DNA from: Rhizobium sp. BK196
Lineage (GTDB): Bacteria; Pseudomonadota; Alphaproteobacteria; Rhizobiales; Rhizobiaceae
Reading direction: 5' to 3'
Assembly (NCBI RefSeq): GCF_014193255.1
Contig: NZ_JACHZB010000010.1
Location: forward strand, 186,001 to 250,000
DNA length: 64,000 nucleotides
The notes beneath the pieces were generated by a model. It ran no database searches, was not told the DNA's origin, and saw nothing but the letters and a program-made list of their open reading frames with translations. Both the position numbers and the translations under genes were made by a program. Positions 61,194 through 64,000 of this stretch are shown piece by piece (position 1 is the stretch's first letter; the number at the start of each line of letters is the position of its first letter).

Positions 61194-61298
61194 TAGAGCG
61201 CCGTGCGGCCATTCAGACGCATTAAGGACGCTCCAACTCTTTGAATCCACGCATCAGGCTTTCCGGAAATCGATTCCGATTTTGGGCCAATGCTAAAG
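61194..61298. repeat. RIME-like intergenic repeat, copy 2
   Basis: This is the second copy of the element at 22266, same length and order. It has TAGAGCG (61194-61200), GGACGCTCCA, then ACTCTTTGAATCCACGCATCAGGC. The second palindrome is decayed (CCGGAAATCG with CGATTTTGG, 61263-61282). It lies between the pilin stop and the methyltransferase stop. The second arm of the first palindrome has CTCCAA where copy 1 has CTCTAA. Confidence 0.85.
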
Positions 61299-61301
61299 AT
61301 C

Positions 61302-62186
61302 TCACTGCCTGAGCTTCTGCTCCTCCACCTTCAGTGCGTCAGCAAGCCGCGCCTTGGCCGTTCCTGGTTTCAGCGGCTGCTGCTGGCTTTCATGCGGTGC
61401 CCAGCCAGACACATAGATCACTGAAAATGTCGCGCGGATACGGCCGTCCGGATCCGAATAGCGCTCGGCATAGATTTCAGCGGCGCGCAGGAAGAAGGCG
61501 CGCGTCAGCGGCTTGCGGCTGCGGGCAGCGAGAGGATTGGCCATGCCCATCGCTCTCAGGTCCCGCATCAGCGGAAAAATTGAATCATAGCGTACGGTAT
61601 AATTCTCCGCGTCGATGACGGGCAGGGCAAAGCTTGCGCGCTGCAGCAGACCGCCGACATCGCGGACATCGGCGAAGGGGATGACGCGCGGGCTTGCACC
61701 GCCGGTCATCTCGATCTCGGTCGCAAGCAGTACCTCGCGCAGTTCTTGCAGCGTACCGGCGCCCGGAATGGCGGCCAGGAACAGGCCGTCCGGCTTCAAT
61801 GCGCGCCGGATCTGGATGAAGACGCCGGGTGTGTCGTTGGTCAGGTGCAGACTGAGCGGTGCAATCACCAGATTGGCCGATTGGGGCGCGAGCGGCACGT
61901 CTTCGAGTGGCGCTTCGAGAAAAGATTCGCCCGGCGCGACATAGTGTATGTCGCTTTCCACGCGGATGAGGTTGCCGACCTTGCCGGTCGCGACCGCCGC
62001 ACGGGCGACGGCACCTGTAGTGCCGTGCAGTTCCACCGCATGTTCAAAGCTGCGCTCGACGACGGCCAAACGGTCTGCCAGTTCCTCGGCGGCTATATCG
62101 AGCAGGAAGGCTGCTTTCTGGTCATTATTTGCGAGTGCGCGCCGACGATTTGTGGCGATCTGCGTCTTGTCAAAGATGATATCCAT
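61302..62186 (-). CDS. methyltransferase (NDUFAF5/BioC-like SAM fold)
   Basis: This 294-aa class I methyltransferase-like protein has RLAVVERSFEHAVELHGTTGAVARA near 39-63. SANLVIAPLSLHLTNDTPGVFIQIRRALKPDGLFLAAIPGAGTLQEL (about 101-147 in parts) is the motif II to post-II region. RVIPFADVRDVGGLLQRASFALPVIDAENYTVRY (about 161-194) fits the NDUFAF5/C20orf7 and BioC-like group. In Alphaproteobacteria this relates to complex I assembly or to ubiquinone chemistry, but I cannot say which. The start at 62186 (MDIIFDK) is preferred to the ATG four codons upstream. Divergent from comF. Confidence 0.82.
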   Translation of the reverse strand: MDIIFDKTQIATNRRRALANNDQKAAFLLDIAAEELADRLAVVERSFEHAVELHGTTGAVARAAVATGKVGNLIRVESDIHYVAPGESFLEAPLEDVPLAPQSANLVIAPLSLHLTNDTPGVFIQIRRALKPDGLFLAAIPGAGTLQELREVLLATEIEMTGGASPRVIPFADVRDVGGLLQRASFALPVIDAENYTVRYDSIFPLMRDLRAMGMANPLAARSRKPLTRAFFLRAAEIYAERYSDPDGRIRATFSVIYVSGWAPHESQQQPLKPGTAKARLADALKVEEQKLRQ

Positions 62187-62379
62187 GGCGATGTCCATAT
62201 TCCCCCGTCAAGCAGGCGGCAAGGCGATTTTCCTTTGGCTCGCGACGCGCCAAAGCGCGTTGCGATCTTCATCCGCTAGCCGCGCTTTCGGTCTTTGTTT
62301 TTACGCATGTCGTTATCGCAAAACCGCTACACACTTTTGCGCGACATGCTTTAGTCTGCCTCATATGGGGACGATCGAG

Positions 62380-63141
62380 ATGAAAAGTGAGACGAGGCAG
62401 ATATGGGCGCAGCTTTTGCGACCCTTTTCGATGCTTGCCGATCTTGTCTATCCGCCTGCATGCGCGGCTTGCGGTATTTCGACCGGCGGTCATCGCGGGC
62501 TTTGTGCCGAATGCTGGTCCGAGATCCGCTTCATAGAGCGGCCTTATTGCGAGGTGCTGGGCCTTCCCTTTTCCCATGATCTCGGGGCCGGCATCCTGAG
62601 CGCCGAGGCGATCGCCAATCCGCCGCCCTTTGATCGGCTGCGTTCAGCAGCCACCCACGACCATGCCGTTCGCAATCTAGTGCATGGCCTCAAATACCGG
62701 GATCGCACGGATCTCGCGCCGATGATGGCCGGCTGGATGCTGCGCGCCTCGGACGGCATGGTCGAGCGCTGCGACGCCGTCATTCCGGTTCCACTTCATC
62801 GTACCCGCATGGTCTCGCGCAAATTCAATCAAGCCGCGGAACTTGCCCGGCATTTGGCGAAGCTTGCGGGAAAACCGCTGCTGCCGGCAACGCTTCTACG
62901 TGTGAAGCGTACCAGCCAGCAGGTCGGTCTTGGCGTGCGGGCGCGCGAGGACAATGTCCGTGGCGCTTTTACGGTCGCCGCAGGCAGGGAAAGCGATGTC
63001 TTCGGCAAACGCATCGTGCTTGTCGACGACGTCTTTACGACAGGGGCGACAGTTGGTGCGGCAACGCGCGCGCTGCGCAAGGCGGGAGCTGCCGATATAA
63101 CGGTTTTAACCTTTGCAAGGGCACTTGCAGAAACTATATGA
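62380..63141 (+). CDS. comF: ComF family phosphoribosyltransferase-like protein
   Basis: This 253-aa protein has an N-terminal zinc ribbon with two Cys pairs, C28/C31 and C42/C45 (YPPACAACG, LCAEC). The C-terminal phosphoribosyltransferase domain contains the PRPP motif LVDDVFTTGAT at about 214-224. In B. subtilis ComF aids DNA uptake; in bacteria without competence systems its role is unknown. GGGGA nine bases upstream favours ATG 62380. The grxC gene follows in tandem, so the two may be one unit with the nitrilase gene. Confidence 0.88.
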   Translation: MKSETRQIWAQLLRPFSMLADLVYPPACAACGISTGGHRGLCAECWSEIRFIERPYCEVLGLPFSHDLGAGILSAEAIANPPPFDRLRSAATHDHAVRNLVHGLKYRDRTDLAPMMAGWMLRASDGMVERCDAVIPVPLHRTRMVSRKFNQAAELARHLAKLAGKPLLPATLLRVKRTSQQVGLGVRAREDNVRGAFTVAAGRESDVFGKRIVLVDDVFTTGATVGAATRALRKAGAADITVLTFARALAETI

Positions 63142-63173
63142 CAGAAAGAAAAACAGCACGGTCTGGAGACTTC

Positions 63174-63431
63174 ATGGTACCTGTTGCCATCTATACGCGT
63201 CAGTTCTGCGGCTATTGTGCACGCGCCAAATCTCTTCTTGAGGAGAAAGGCGTCGACTATGTCGAATATGATGCGACCTTCTCGCCAGAGCTTCGCCAGG
63301 AAATGCTTGGCAAATCGAACGGTCGCACCACCTTTCCGCAGATTTTCATCGGCAGCACGCATGTCGGCGGTTGCGACGATCTCTATGCGCTCGATCGGGC
63401 AGGCAAACTCGATCCGTTGCTGGCAGCCTGA
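63174..63431 (+). CDS. grxC: glutaredoxin 3
   Basis: This 85-aa monodomain dithiol glutaredoxin starts MVPVAIYTRQ. The active site is C12-G-Y-C15, followed by ARAKSLLEEKGVDYVEYD and the TTFPQIFIGSTHVGGCDDL (TFPQIF cis-Pro region, GGCDD) in the second half. GGAG six bases upstream fixes the start at 63174. It reduces glutathione-mixed disulfides and ribonucleotide reductase. It lies 32 bases after comF and 9 bases before the nitrilase gene; the three form a probable operon. Confidence 0.94.
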   Translation: MVPVAIYTRQFCGYCARAKSLLEEKGVDYVEYDATFSPELRQEMLGKSNGRTTFPQIFIGSTHVGGCDDLYALDRAGKLDPLLAA

Positions 63432-63440
63432 GGAAGAGCG

Positions 63441-64000
63441 ATGAGCTTCATGGCCGCCGCCATCCAGATGTGTTCCGGTGTCGATCCGGAGCGGAATGCC
63501 GATTCGATGGCGCGCCTCGTCCGAGAGGCTGCCGCAAAGGGCGCAACTTACGTGCAAACGCCTGAAATGACCGGAATGCTGCAGCGTAACCGCGCGGCGG
63601 CAAAGGAAGTTCTGCGTGATGAGAGCAACGACTTTATCGTCGAAACCGGCTCGGCGCTTGCGGCCGAACTCGGCATCTTCGTGCATGTCGGCTCGACGGC
63701 GATTGCGCTCGATGACGGCAAGATGGCGAACCGCGGTTTCTTGTTCGGCCCCGACGGCAAGGTCCTGAACCGCTACGACAAGATTCACATGTTCGACGTC
63801 GATCTCGACAATGGCGAGAGCTGGCGCGAAAGTGCGGCTTACAGGCCGGGGTCGGAAGCGCGGGTTCTGTCGTTGCCGTTTGCCGAGATCGGTTTCACGA
63901 TCTGTTACGACGTGCGTTTCCCGCAGCTTTTCCGCGCGCAGGCTGTTGCCGGTGCTGAAGTGATGACTGTTCCTGCCGCTTTTACCAAGCAGACGGGCGA
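63441..64000 (+). CDS. carbon-nitrogen hydrolase (Nit2/omega-amidase-like), cut by the window edge
   Basis: The first 186 codons of a nitrilase-superfamily amidase are visible. The catalytic triad is E42 (QTPEMTG), K114 (RYDKIHMFD) and C155 (FTICYDVRFP), with standard spacing. The text MAAAIQMCSGVDPERN fits Nit2/omega-amidase or deaminated-glutathione amidase proteins. The reading frame runs off at 64000 without a stop. ATG 63441 has AGGAAGAG upstream. The grxC neighbour fits a glutathione repair role (deaminated glutathione hydrolysis), as inference only. Confidence 0.9.
   Translation, partial: MSFMAAAIQMCSGVDPERNADSMARLVREAAAKGATYVQTPEMTGMLQRNRAAAKEVLRDESNDFIVETGSALAAELGIFVHVGSTAIALDDGKMANRGFLFGPDGKVLNRYDKIHMFDVDLDNGESWRESAAYRPGSEARVLSLPFAEIGFTICYDVRFPQLFRAQAVAGAEVMTVPAAFTKQTG

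Overview
The window is a contiguous, gene-dense, GC-rich stretch of alphaproteobacterial chromosome, most likely Rhizobium or a close Rhizobiaceae relative. The evidence is the gene content and order: accA-xerD beside aroK-aroB, aerobic-pathway cobS-cobT, ftsE-ftsX, a CpdR-type receiver next to a TIGR02302/DUF4175 protein, lysA with a small lipoprotein, etfB-etfA beside 3-hydroxybutyryl-CoA dehydrogenase, and secA facing ppiC-argJ. Other support comes from CTTGAC-N17-CTATAG-like promoters, TTAACCAT (CtrA-type) sites and intergenic palindromic repeats of the kind known from rhizobia (RIME-like). The species cannot be fixed from the sequence alone. I see no phage, plasmid, insertion sequence, CRISPR array or rRNA operon. 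One tRNA is present, tRNA-Leu(CAA).

Layout. 0-7 kb: accA, xerD and a small membrane protein on the minus strand; aroK, aroB and a CNNM/CorC transporter as an overlapping plus-strand unit; then a DUF2938 protein, BolA and a J-domain protein. 7-15 kb: cobS-cobT, a secreted esterase-like protein, an AAA/kinase-like protein, a VUT-family transporter (putative queuosine precursor uptake), rpmB with its own promoter and terminator, a DUF3108 protein and a DMT exporter. 15-25 kb: cupin, gloB, a methyltransferase, hisC-tyrC-GNAT, DUF2125, gamma-glutamylcyclotransferase, PlsC, YdcF, and ftsX/ftsE. 25-38 kb: a DUF3426-like membrane protein, hpt, cpdR, TIGR02302 protein, lysA, lptM-like lipoprotein, argH, tlpA, a 30-codon membrane microprotein, hbd, etfA, etfB, rhomboid, cobalamin adenosyltransferase, and a twin-TM protein. 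38-50 kb: SDR, YihY, gluQ, AlkA-like glycosylase, HNH endonuclease, dsbB, YqaA, CPA2 antiporter with a cyclic-nucleotide-binding domain, a small secreted protein, tRNA-Leu, MFS/TetR pair, and an aldo/keto reductase. 50-64 kb: acyl-CoA synthetase, FemAB/BioF2-like acetyltransferase with a polysaccharide flippase, secA, parvulin, argJ-GNAT-mutT, a Cys-ended membrane protein with a Flp pilin, methyltransferase, comF, grxC and a nitrilase-family amidase cut by the window edge.

How it works together. Most genes are core metabolism (fatty-acid, aromatic amino acid, histidine, lysine, arginine and cobalamin synthesis) and envelope or division functions (FtsEX, SecA, PpiC, DsbB, TlpA, LptM, PlsC, flippase). 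The least explained parts are the repeat elements, a few short genes (30-codon microprotein, 112-aa protein plus orphan pilin, 101-aa secreted protein behind a 21-bp tandem duplication), and several operator-like palindromes, especially upstream of etfB and between the MFS and TetR genes. I did not find a clearly novel multi-gene system. The candidates worth checking are listed as findings with modest interest scores.
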